Shown here: positions 1-5,043 of the stretch, piece by piece | Layout: every line of letters starts with the position of its first letter | How positions within the stretch are numbered: position 1 is the stretch's first letter | Assembly: GCA_003164275.1 (NCBI GenBank) | Contig: PLSY01000095.1 | Span: 1-5,579 of the forward strand | Direction of reading: 5' to 3' | Length of the DNA stretch: 5,579 nt | Source of the DNA: Acidimicrobiaceae bacterium | GTDB lineage: Bacteria; Actinomycetota; Acidimicrobiia; Acidimicrobiales; RAAP-2 | The notes under the pieces: model-generated | The model's database searches: none | What the model was told of the DNA's origin: nothing | The model's input: the letters and a program-made list of their open reading frames with translations, nothing else | Translations under genes and position numbers: made by a program

Positions 1-150
1 GAGGCCGCCACAGACGGTCGTGCTGTGGTGCAGACCTTCAACGCTGACAGCACGGGCATCGTGACGTCGACGAACCCGCCTGCTGGCACCATCCTCGCCG
101 GGCTGTGCAGTCAGAACGGGCTGAGTGTGGCGATGGAGATAACGACGTAA
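1..150 (+). CDS. C-terminal end of a gene truncated by the window edge, possibly PASTA-like
   Basis: Frame 1 is open from the first base to a TAA at 148-150 and gives 49 residues. The end reads STNPPAGTILAG followed by LSVAMEITT. A Pro-Ala-Gly-Thr turn after a beta-like stretch and a final alternating hydrophobic strand resemble the end of a PASTA repeat, as found in Ser/Thr kinases and penicillin-binding proteins. A cysteine inside this stretch is not typical of PASTA, so the resemblance is weak. The stop lies 4 nt before the GTG of the next gene, so the two are probably co-transcribed and translationally coupled. The start is outside the window and no function can be assigned. Confidence 0.6.
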   Translation, partial: EAATDGRAVVQTFNADSTGIVTSTNPPAGTILAGLCSQNGLSVAMEITT

Positions 151-154
151 CGCC

Positions 155-1249
155 GTGGCTCCTGACGGTCAGACAAGAGGATGGCGACACTGGCCGACAG
201 CCATCGTTGTTGCAATTCTCTTTCTAGTCATCGGAGGCTCACTAGTCCTTTGGATCCCTGCTACCAACGACAGCAAACAGGCTGATCTGGCGTCAGCGCT
301 CCTGAGCGGGGTGGTCGTCGGCGTGGTGCTCGTCATCGTTGGCTATGCCTTCAACAAGGCAGCCGAACGGCGGCAGAAGGAAGCAGCGATGCAGACGGGT
401 CCTGACACGACACCGTCCAAGGATCCATCTGGAACAGGGCCGACTGGTCCAACAGGCCCAGCAGGACCTGTTGGGACTCCAGGCCCACCAGGACCTCCGG
501 GTCCGACAGGCGCTGTTGGTGCCCAGGACCAAGGCCCTTCGGCCGGCGCGGAGCCCGTGGCGTCGTCTCCTCCCGTGACTGCAACTGCCACACCAGCCGA
601 GGTCGGCGCAACGGCTTACAACCCCCAAGTTCGGATCACACCTCTCATGCCGATCCGAGTCATCTACGAAGACTGGCAACGTGACACGAGCAGAGTCGAC
701 GCAGTGCAGATCCGACTCCGGCTCTTCGCCGGGACGGAGTACTTTCAATTCGTAACCATCCCGATCCCCGCGCCAGAACTGCGTCGATATGTCGGTTCCG
801 ACCCGTCGGTAACCATAGGTCAGCTTTGGTGGTTTGTTGCCAAGTCGATTCAACCGCAACTCGAGGACGCGATTCGACGCGGAGAGATTCCGAAGCGACC
901 GGAGCGAACGACCGCATACGAAGTTGAGGTCAACGATCTTGAGTCGGCAGTGCGCATGGCGCGCGAAGCCCCGGCCGACAGCGAAGCCGTGAGCGGCGAA
1001 GCTATATATCAGTTCGAGGTGTTGCCACTAGTACCGCCTTTGAACCAGCTGCGCATGCAGGTCGACCAGATCGTGAACTACGGCGTCGTCGACGAGTTTG
1101 AGCCAACCGGCGAACGCACCTACCGCATCCGGACGAACCAGAGGTTGACGGAAGCCCAAGAGAATCAGCTGCAGTCGCTCGCTCAGAGTCTGAGGATTGC
1201 TCTCAACGTTCACGATGGACATCGACAATTCAGCGCGGGACCCATCTAG
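155..1249 (+). CDS. Two-TM membrane protein with collagen-like Gly-X-Y segment and unknown C-terminal domain
   Basis: The protein has 364 residues and I do not recognise the family. Two hydrophobic helices lie at about residues 14-35 and 46-66, joined by a short polar loop. Residues 95-124 are ten unbroken Gly-X-Y triplets (GPT GPT GPA GPV GTP GPP GPP GPT GAV GAQ), followed by an Ala/Pro/Thr-rich linker to about 155. The rest is a mixed alpha/beta domain with no motif I know. Basic residues flank both the N-terminus (R8, R11) and the end of helix 2 (R72, R73, K75), so the positive-inside rule puts the collagen segment and C-terminal domain in the cytoplasm. This is unusual, because bacterial collagen-like proteins are mostly surface-exposed. 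GTG 155 is the first start after an in-frame stop at 140-142. Its ribosome binding site is poor (GGAG at 135-138 is too far), so coupling to the upstream stop at 150 is likely. A gene with good codon structure is near certain; the function is unknown. Confidence 0.9.
   Translation: MAPDGQTRGWRHWPTAIVVAILFLVIGGSLVLWIPATNDSKQADLASALLSGVVVGVVLVIVGYAFNKAAERRQKEAAMQTGPDTTPSKDPSGTGPTGPTGPAGPVGTPGPPGPPGPTGAVGAQDQGPSAGAEPVASSPPVTATATPAEVGATAYNPQVRITPLMPIRVIYEDWQRDTSRVDAVQIRLRLFAGTEYFQFVTIPIPAPELRRYVGSDPSVTIGQLWWFVAKSIQPQLEDAIRRGEIPKRPERTTAYEVEVNDLESAVRMAREAPADSEAVSGEAIYQFEVLPLVPPLNQLRMQVDQIVNYGVVDEFEPTGERTYRIRTNQRLTEAQENQLQSLAQSLRIALNVHDGHRQFSAGPI
437..526 (+). repeat. Collagen-like (Gly-X-Y)10 coding segment
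   Basis: Ten consecutive triplets with glycine in position 1 are encoded here, with proline at most X positions and Thr, Ala, Val or Pro at Y. All four glycine codons and several proline codons are mixed, so the DNA is not a simple tandem repeat even though the protein is. Ten triplets is short for a stable triple helix; trimer formation would be an inference. Confidence 0.85.
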
Positions 1250-1324
1250 GTGGTCGCGCAAACCTCCCCCGGGGACGGACTATGCGTGCCGCTACGATTC
1301 CATGGAGTCACGCTCGAACTAGGT

Positions 1325-1329
1325 AAGGA
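1325..1329 (+). promoter_or_regulatory. Ribosome binding site for the 1336 gene
   Basis: AAGGA lies 6 nt upstream of ATG 1336 and supports that start. The 86-bp gap after the previous stop contains no clear terminator, so read-through from the collagen-like gene is possible. Confidence 0.6.
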
Positions 1330-1335
1330 CACTCC

Positions 1336-1923
1336 ATGGCGGACGGATCGGAACAGCAGACGCCGCGGCTGAAGGGGTGGATGATCGTCGCCCTAGTCGG
1401 CATCGTTGCGCTGGCTGCTGTTGGAATCACCGCACTGATTGTGTCGCACTCGTCGAGTAGCACCACAACTTCGACAACTCAAGACTCAAGTACGGCGACG
1501 ACCGCAACAACGGTGAATGCTCCATCATCAACTGCAGCGCCGCCGCCGACCACCACCTCAGCAAGCCTCGCCGCCTTCGTGGGCACCTGGTCGATGCACG
1601 ATGGTGGTCTTGTCATCGCTGCAAGCGGCGCCGGGGCGATCACCGTTCCAGGCGTGATGTACGGAGGATGCGGGCAGACAGCACAGATTCAAGTGTCGCC
1701 AGCATCGACCACGACTGCGCTGGCAACGATCACTGCGATTCAGCCACCAAGTTGCTCGGGAGTTGCCGGTGGTTTCAACCCGAGCGGAGGTGGAGGTCCC
1801 GACGAGGAACTCAGCACCGGCTCAACGTTCACCATCATCGTGGCATCGCCGGGTGGTCAGACCTCGTGGGGCATCAACTACTGCGATCAGGCCCATGCCG
1901 CCCAGGAAGCCTGCGGTGCGTAG
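1336..1923 (+). CDS. Membrane-anchored exported protein with Ser/Thr-rich stalk and four-cysteine domain
   Basis: The protein has 195 residues. A short cytoplasmic N-terminus (RLKGW) precedes one hydrophobic helix at about 15-37, giving type II topology or an uncleaved signal anchor. Residues 38-77 are a low-complexity Ser/Thr/Ala/Pro stalk, a likely extended or glycosylated spacer. The outer domain at about 78-195 begins LAAFVGTWSMH, is rich in beta-type sequence and contains four cysteines (C112, C140, C183, C193) that could form two disulfides. The pattern of a GTW-H start and a final C(x)9CGA resembles an uncharacterised exported domain I recall from mycobacteria and relatives; this is from memory and was not checked. 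The function is unknown. ATG 1336 is backed by a good ribosome binding site. The gene sits in the middle of three envelope-directed genes on the same strand. Confidence 0.88.
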   Translation: MADGSEQQTPRLKGWMIVALVGIVALAAVGITALIVSHSSSSTTTSTTQDSSTATTATTVNAPSSTAAPPPTTTSASLAAFVGTWSMHDGGLVIAASGAGAITVPGVMYGGCGQTAQIQVSPASTTTALATITAIQPPSCSGVAGGFNPSGGGGPDEELSTGSTFTIIVASPGGQTSWGINYCDQAHAAQEACGA

Positions 1924-1958
1924 GCGCAGTGCAGGACGGCGTCACCATAGATCTACGC

Positions 1959-1977
1959 TGTCTCCGGACCAGAGACA
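1959..1977 (+). repeat. Inverted repeat TGTCTC-7 nt-GAGACA
   Basis: TGTCTC at 1959-1964 pairs perfectly with GAGACA at 1972-1977 across a 7-nt loop. It lies downstream of the stop at 1923 and just before a stronger terminator-like hairpin. It may be part of the 3' end structure of that transcript or an operator for the next gene. Confidence 0.4.
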
Positions 1978-1984
1978 CGTTGCT

Positions 1985-2003
1985 GGCCCGGTGTCGGCCT
2001 TTT
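1985..2003 (+). terminator. Probable weak intrinsic terminator
   Basis: GGCC at 1985-1988, a bulged C, then G1990 pair with CGGCC at 1995-1999 around a GTGT tetraloop, and TTTT follows at 2000-2003. The stem is short and the T-run is brief, so termination is probably partial. It would separate the 1336-1923 gene from the secreted protein gene. Confidence 0.45.
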
Positions 2004-2012
2004 CGTAGAAGG

Positions 2013-2030
2013 GAGACCAGATGAGGTCTC
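2013..2030 (+). promoter_or_regulatory. Hairpin GAGACC-AGATGA-GGTCTC around an upstream ATG
   Basis: A perfect 6-bp inverted repeat with a 6-nt loop overlaps a GGGAG ribosome-binding-like sequence (2011-2015) and holds an ATG (2021) in its loop. In RNA it would mask initiation at 2021 and so favours the downstream start at 2090. It could instead be a protein-binding operator. Confidence 0.4.
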
Positions 2031-2038
2031 ACAGTTCA

Positions 2039-2082
2039 AGCGGGAAGGGTCAGACGCCGATACTCAGGCCACAGCGGGAAGG
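2039..2082 (+). repeat. Direct repeat AGCGGGAAGG, two copies
   Basis: AGCGGGAAGG occurs at 2039-2048 and 2073-2082. The second copy supplies GGGAAGG with a 7-nt spacer to ATG 2090 and probably acts as the ribosome binding site; GGAGGA at 2084-2089 abuts the ATG and is too close. The first copy may be a chance duplication or a standby site. Confidence 0.4.
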
Positions 2083-2089
2083 CGGAGGA

Positions 2090-2512
2090 ATGAACAAGCT
2101 CACAGGTGCGGTCGCTGTCGTAGCGATACTCACTGTCACCATCGGGAGTTCGGCGGGTGCCGCTACATGGCAGAAAACGGCAGCAGCGGCCAAGAAGGCC
2201 GATACTGTGTGCAATACGGCTATCGCTTCAGGCAAAGTCGTCACTGCCAAGGTGCTGAAGGCCTGCAACAACCCGATGAACCATGTGCCTTCGTCCTACG
2301 TGTGTACCACTGGTCCGAAGGTCTGGGAAATCTCCGTAGGTTCTAACGACTCCGCTCTGCTACGGGTGGGCTACAAGCCTGCGGTCTACAGCGAGCAGAA
2401 CTTCTACCTGAGCGAAACAGACCTGCTGTGCGGTCAATCCATTCCAGCCGGTCTGACGACACCACAGCCACCGCTGACGCAAAATCAGGTGAAGAGGGCG
2501 CTAAAGAAGTAA
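2090..2512 (+). CDS. Small secreted protein with Sec signal peptide and four cysteines
   Basis: From ATG 2090 the protein has 140 residues. It begins with a textbook Sec signal peptide: MNK, a hydrophobic core to about residue 19, then SSAGAA with likely cleavage near 24-26. There is no lipobox cysteine, so it should be released or wall-associated rather than a lipoprotein. The mature part has four cysteines (C41, C59, C72, C114), possibly two disulfides, and a basic C-terminus (VKRALKK). I do not recognise the family. An in-frame ATG at 2021 would add 23 residues before the signal peptide; it has a GGGAG site but lies in a hairpin loop and would bury the signal, so 2090 is preferred. It is the third exported protein gene in a row and converges on the WhiB-like gene 24 bp away. 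Confidence 0.85.
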   Translation: MNKLTGAVAVVAILTVTIGSSAGAATWQKTAAAAKKADTVCNTAIASGKVVTAKVLKACNNPMNHVPSSYVCTTGPKVWEISVGSNDSALLRVGYKPAVYSEQNFYLSETDLLCGQSIPAGLTTPQPPLTQNQVKRALKK

Positions 2513-2527
2513 CCAAGCGCCGGCTGG
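2513..2527. terminator. Hairpin between convergent genes, weak terminator candidate
   Basis: CCAAGC and GCTGG pair with one bulged A around a GCCG loop, directly after the TAA at 2510-2512 and 10 bp from the end of the WhiB-like gene on the other strand. No T-tract follows on either strand, so it is at best a weak or bidirectional terminator. Confidence 0.25.
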
Positions 2528-2536
2528 CCTGGAGGT

Positions 2537-2827
2537 TCAGGAGCGACCCGCTCGTAGCTGCCGCCTCTGCCGCTCCGAGGTCCCGCCCCAGACGCCCGTG
2601 AGGCTCGGGTCGGATAGGGCGTAGACCAGGCAGGCGTTCCGACAGGTGCACCGATCACAGACGGCCTTGGCCGGCTCGGACGGAGCACCTCGGACCGGGA
2701 AGAACTCCTCGGTCGCGTTCCGGCAGGATCCACGGCGTTGCCAGGCCGGCCGGTGCAGGATCTGGTCGAGCGGTGAAGCGGCGTCGGCCGGTGCGGCCAT
2801 CAACCATGCAGCCGAAGCGAGCGTCAC
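2537..2827 (-). CDS. WhiB-family iron-sulfur transcriptional regulator
   Basis: The protein carries the full WhiB signature. Using GTG 2827 (96 residues), the four cluster cysteines are C35, then C57-x2-C60-x5-C66, preceded by a Trp (W29) and an EEFFP motif. These are followed by the GVWGGTSERQRR turn and basic tail that in this family contact sigma factor and DNA. Members bind a [4Fe-4S] cluster and regulate genes for development, redox response or drug tolerance by acting on the primary sigma factor. The subclass is not clear. The frame is open far upstream (to 3130), but that part is not WhiB-like. GTG 2827 is chosen because TATCAT lies 6 nt before it, as in leaderless actinobacterial mRNAs. 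ATG 2800 (87 residues) is the alternative, and neither start has a ribosome binding site. The gene is divergent from the 2971-3912 pair and may regulate it. Confidence 0.93.
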   Translation of the reverse strand: MTLASAAWLMAAPADAASPLDQILHRPAWQRRGSCRNATEEFFPVRGAPSEPAKAVCDRCTCRNACLVYALSDPSLTGVWGGTSERQRRQLRAGRS

Positions 2828-2833
2828 GATCGG

Positions 2834-2839
2834 ATGATA
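2834..2839 (-). promoter_or_regulatory. Candidate -10 box (TATCAT) for leaderless WhiB-like mRNA
   Basis: On the minus strand TATCAT ends 6 nt before GTG 2827, which would place the transcription start at or next to the start codon. No convincing -35 hexamer is visible at 16-18 bp, which is common in actinobacterial promoters of this type. Confidence 0.4.
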
Positions 2840-2970
2840 AGGCCGGCCTAGGTGATTCCGGCGGGATGGGTGGGCATTGAGCCTCGGAAAATTGGAGAAT
2901 CGCTCGCGAAAGTTTCCTGGCCCGGAAGGGCACCGCTGCCATAGTTGTTCGACCCAGCATCTGGGAGCCT
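2840..2970. promoter_or_regulatory. Divergent intergenic region between the WhiB-like gene and the 2971 gene
   Basis: This gap must carry promoters for both directions. Visible elements are the palindrome GGCCGGCC (2841-2848), a GCCC-GGAA-GGGC hairpin (2920-2931) and the CCCAG-CAT-CTGGG palindrome next to the rightward gene. I could not identify a good -35/-10 pair for the rightward unit. Confidence 0.45.
2953..2967 (+). promoter_or_regulatory. CCCAG-CAT-CTGGG palindrome overlapping the ribosome binding site GGGAG
   Basis: A perfect 5-bp inverted repeat with a 3-nt loop (2953-2965) shares its last three bases with GGGAG at 2963-2967. That GGGAG is the ribosome binding site for the GTG starts at 2971 or 2977. 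It could be an operator or an RNA hairpin that limits translation. Confidence 0.4.
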
Positions 2971-3282
2971 GTGCCCGTGACCACAGCGACCGCTCTGGCA
3001 TCTCATGTTGAAGCCTGGATTGAGTTGCACCACTCAAGGGCATTCCGAAAGGACCGTAATCTATTGGCAATGCAGTATTTCGTAGAACCGAATGCGGACA
3101 AGCCGGTCTGGCTCGCGCGCGTCGATTCACCTACCGGTGTCGCCGAAAGGATCATTCCTGCCGACCCGATTTGGAGACAATTCAATTCCATGCGATCGCT
3201 CCCATTCGATTCGACTGGCATTGAGGTCACACCTTCACGTGCCGCCGAAATTGCCTTCAGTTGGAACTCGGCTTTGCCATAG
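2971..3282 (+). CDS. Hypothetical 103-residue protein, first gene of the nuclease-like pair
   Basis: I do not recognise this protein. It is soluble, with no signal peptide or membrane helix. It starts with a helical stretch (SHVEAWIELHHSRAF), then apparent beta strands (LLAMQYFV, VWLARVDS) and a conserved-looking GVAERIIPADPIWRQF segment. It has no cysteines and no catalytic motif I know. GTG 2971 gives the full ORF, but the GGGAG site is only 3 nt away. GTG 2977, two codons later, has a 9-nt spacer and is just as likely. The stop is 15 bp before the start of the nuclease-like gene, so the two form an operon. Its small size and position first in the unit would fit a partner, antidote or accessory protein, but that is inference only. 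Confidence 0.8.
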   Translation: MPVTTATALASHVEAWIELHHSRAFRKDRNLLAMQYFVEPNADKPVWLARVDSPTGVAERIIPADPIWRQFNSMRSLPFDSTGIEVTPSRAAEIAFSWNSALP

Positions 3283-3297
3283 AGTCATGATTGAGCC

Positions 3298-3912
3298 ATG
3301 GCCGATCCTTCCTTTGAGCGCCTCGTATCGAAAGCTGACCCCAACGCTCCCATATTGGACGGCGAATGTGCGCTGGTGGATTTTTGGCGATGGGCATTCT
3401 CTGACCTGGTGTCCAACGAGGTCCGTGGCGTTTTTGCAGAGTTCATTGTTGGTCACGCCCTGGGAGTACTGGACGAACCGCGCAAGTCTTGGAATGCGTG
3501 GGACCTCACGTACCGAGATACGAGGATCGAAGTCAAGGCGACCGGTGACGTGCAGGCTTGGGCGTCAACAGGTCGGCCACCACGGCCGTCCTGGTCAATC
3601 GGAAAGCGCTTGGGTTGGGACGCGGAGACAAATACGTACGCCTCGGAACCGCTCCACTCAGCCCAGCTGTATGTGCTGTGCCACTGGCGAGGAAGAGATC
3701 CGGCGCCACTGACTCCAGCCTTACTTGAACTGTGGGATTTCTATGTAGTTCCGACCAGGGTGCTAGACGACCAATACTCCGACCGTAGTTCACTATCGAT
3801 GTCGCAACTCAGGCGACTGCTAGAGGTAGGTGATGCAACAGCCTCGAAGTATTCGACTCTGAAGGATGCCGTGGACCGCACGGTCTTCGGGGAGTCTGCA
3901 GCTGACGCCTGA
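3298..3912 (+). CDS. PD-(D/E)XK nuclease-like protein
   Basis: The protein has 204 residues. A helix with a conserved-looking Glu (RGVFAEFIVGHALG, E48) is followed by WDLTYRDTRIEVKATG. There D69, then E78-V-K80, match the metal-binding D...(D/E)xK core of restriction-type nucleases in the usual helix, strand, strand order. Later segments (SIGKRLGWDAETN, SAQLYVLCHW, LWDFYVVPTRVLD) resemble an uncharacterised family of about 200 residues that I recall from many bacteria; I could not check this. If active, it would cut nucleic acid with Mg2+. It has no methylase, helicase or specificity subunit beside it, so it is not an ordinary restriction system. ATG 3298 lacks a good ribosome binding site and probably depends on coupling to the 103-residue gene 15 bp upstream. 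The strong hairpin right after the stop ends the operon. Confidence 0.88.
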   Translation: MADPSFERLVSKADPNAPILDGECALVDFWRWAFSDLVSNEVRGVFAEFIVGHALGVLDEPRKSWNAWDLTYRDTRIEVKATGDVQAWASTGRPPRPSWSIGKRLGWDAETNTYASEPLHSAQLYVLCHWRGRDPAPLTPALLELWDFYVVPTRVLDDQYSDRSSLSMSQLRRLLEVGDATASKYSTLKDAVDRTVFGESAADA

Positions 3913-3921
3913 GCCTGTCCC

Positions 3922-3959
3922 CGAGCGCGGGTTATGCGCCCAACCCTCGCTCGACCCTT
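3922..3959 (+). terminator. Strong hairpin terminator candidate
   Basis: CGAGCG (3922-3927) pairs with CGCTCG (3948-3953), and after one C-T mismatch GGGTT (3929-3933) pairs with AACCC (3942-3946), leaving an 8-nt loop. The tail is only ACCCTTT, so it may be a Rho-aided or incomplete intrinsic terminator. It lies 10 nt after the nuclease-like stop. Confidence 0.6.
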
Positions 3960-3974
3960 TCCCCCACCCAACCA

Positions 3975-4013
3975 GATCCACGGATCCCGTCCGGGCTCAT
4001 CGATCCACGGGAT
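3975..4013. repeat. Interleaved direct and inverted repeats upstream of the 4045 gene
   Basis: GATCCACGG occurs at 3975-3983 and 4002-4010 (27 bp apart). ATCCCGT at 3984-3990 is perfectly complementary to ACGGGAT at 4007-4013. The cluster lies 32 bp before a start codon and could be an operator or a leader stem. Confidence 0.4.
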
Positions 4014-4030
4014 GGCGCCGGCGGGATATC

Positions 4031-4036
4031 AGGAGG
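4031..4036 (+). promoter_or_regulatory. Consensus ribosome binding site AGGAGG deciding the GTG 4045 start
   Basis: A perfect AGGAGG stands 8 nt before GTG 4045. It decides the start against the longer reading from ATG 3934, which lies in the loop of the terminator hairpin and would add a proline-rich, non-coding-looking extension. Confidence 0.75.
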
Positions 4037-4044
4037 AATTGCAC

Positions 4045-4476
4045 GTGGCACAAGAACAAGATCTTAGGAACAGCCCGGGTTGGCAGGCCTGGAACATGTC
4101 CAAACGGGTGTCGGCTGCGAACGGCTATGAGCGAGAAGCGAACGAGATCCTGGAGGCATTGGTGTCAGCCGGGGAGATGCCCGATGACACTCTGACTCAG
4201 GCAGGAAGGCTCGCTTCAGAGATCTCGGACGCAGCCACGAGAAGTCGAGCCACATGGCAGCGAATTCAGGAAGCCATTCGCAAGTCAGACCCTTCAGTAA
4301 TGGACGAATCCGACTCTCAAGTCAGTGTTCTCAGCCATCGCGGAGCCAACCCCGTTCTCGCCGAACAGATCAGGGCCATCTGGGGCGAGGACGACGGCGT
4401 CTCCGTGGCCTACTGGAAATTCCAAGAACTCAAAGCTCTCACGACACCGCCAGAGAACGCCCCGGAGATCAGTTAG
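4045..4476 (+). CDS. Hypothetical 143-residue helical protein
   Basis: I do not recognise the family. The protein is soluble, charged and mostly helical, with no cysteines, signal peptide or membrane segment. The N-terminal part (about residues 10-90) looks like two or three amphipathic helices (WQAWNMSKRV, EREANEILEALV, TRSRATWQRIQEAI), possibly a helical bundle. A short acidic-polar linker is followed by another helical part (PVLAEQIRAIWGEDDGVSVAYWKFQELKAL). The GTG start is set by the AGGAGG site. The gene stands alone between the upstream terminator and a convergent gene, with which it shares its last bases: its TAG at 4474-4476 overlaps the opposite-strand TAA at 4473-4475. The repeats at 3975-4013 suggest its own regulation. 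Confidence 0.82.
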   Translation: MAQEQDLRNSPGWQAWNMSKRVSAANGYEREANEILEALVSAGEMPDDTLTQAGRLASEISDAATRSRATWQRIQEAIRKSDPSVMDESDSQVSVLSHRGANPVLAEQIRAIWGEDDGVSVAYWKFQELKALTTPPENAPEIS

Positions 4477-5036
4477 TAGAGCGAGGTCGCGTTCATTCCG
4501 GCCAGGTTCTTCTTCATGCTGGCTTGCGCCTCGATGATCGCAGTAGTTCCAGTGGCTAAGGCGCCTGCCCGAATGGCCAGCGGGTAGTTTTCAGAAACGA
4601 ACGCTCCGGAGATCACGAGGCCGCCGCTAGCCGCCTTGAATGCGTCGCCTAGGAGTTTGACGGGTGTGCCTGGGTCCTTCTTTACCCCGTCTGGGCCAAC
4701 GACATGATGGTACTTGTGGAGTAGCTCTGACATTAGACCAACGCACTTCCATGCCCGCCCAGCTCGATGCTCTGGGTTGGCGATGACACCGAGAATCATT
4801 TTGACCAGGAGCGGCTCTCCCTCGGTCGCGTGGTAGAGCGTCTCCGACTCAATCTCTCCGAAATGCTCCACGGACAACTGCTGCCAGAAAGACTGATCCG
4901 CCTCCCAACTCGCGAGGTGGCTTCCACACTCGTGGAGCTGCTGCAAAAGGAATGTGTCGTCGCTCAAGTTGAGCTTGTGTGGATTTGAGAGGACGGCCGC
5001 GTCGTGCAGGTATGTGGGAACGTTGGGCAAAGTCAT
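4473..5036 (-). CDS. Hypothetical 187-residue protein with hydrophobic C-terminal region
   Basis: I do not recognise the family. From ATG 5036 the protein has 187 residues. The N-terminal two thirds is soluble and helical, rich in His and Trp (LLQQLHECGSHLASWEAD, ELLHKYHHVVG). About residues 137-170 are hydrophobic and small-residue rich (GGLVISGAFVSEN, AGALATGTTAIIEA) and may pack as a membrane-active hairpin or a buried helix pair. The two Cys, at 37 and 98, show no metal motif. The frame is open to 5186, but the added 50 residues look non-coding. ATG 5036 has no ribosome binding site but has TAGCGT 7 nt upstream, which fits a leaderless mRNA. The gene is convergent with the 4045-4476 gene and overlaps it by 3-4 bp. 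Confidence 0.8.
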   Translation of the reverse strand: MTLPNVPTYLHDAAVLSNPHKLNLSDDTFLLQQLHECGSHLASWEADQSFWQQLSVEHFGEIESETLYHATEGEPLLVKMILGVIANPEHRAGRAWKCVGLMSELLHKYHHVVGPDGVKKDPGTPVKLLGDAFKAASGGLVISGAFVSENYPLAIRAGALATGTTAIIEAQASMKKNLAGMNATSLY

Positions 5037-5043
5037 GCAGCGA

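Noticed and set aside
343..591. Minus-strand ORF that also reads as Gly-Pro-rich, collagen-like
   Set aside because: GGN-CCN runs are self-complementary, so the antisense of a collagen-like stretch reads Gly-Pro automatically. The plus-strand frame continues on both sides as a full gene and explains the region.
1265..1275. TCCCC-C-GGGGA palindrome after the collagen-like gene as a terminator
   Set aside because: It leaves no loop long enough to fold as a hairpin and has no T-tract.
2744..2848. Two GGCCGGCC palindromes (2744-2751 and 2841-2848) as possible paired operators
   Set aside because: One lies inside the WhiB-like coding region, and the motif is simple GC-rich sequence expected at some rate in GC-rich DNA. 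There is no supporting context.
2828..3130. Long N-terminal extension of the WhiB-like ORF (110 extra residues to the first possible start)
   Set aside because: WhiB proteins are usually about 80-130 residues. The extension has no WhiB-like features and would overlap the start of the divergent 2971 gene. A leaderless GTG at 2827 or ATG 2800 is more likely.
3092..3712. 206-residue plus-strand ORF in another frame
   Set aside because: It overlaps the 2971-3282 and 3298-3912 genes, has an Arg/Ser/Thr-rich composition typical of an out-of-frame shadow, and lacks a ribosome binding site.
3934..4044. Extended start (ATG 3934) for the 143-residue hypothetical
   Set aside because: The ATG lies in the loop of a terminator-like hairpin and has no ribosome binding site. 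The added sequence is proline-rich and carries the repeats, while a perfect AGGAGG marks GTG 4045.
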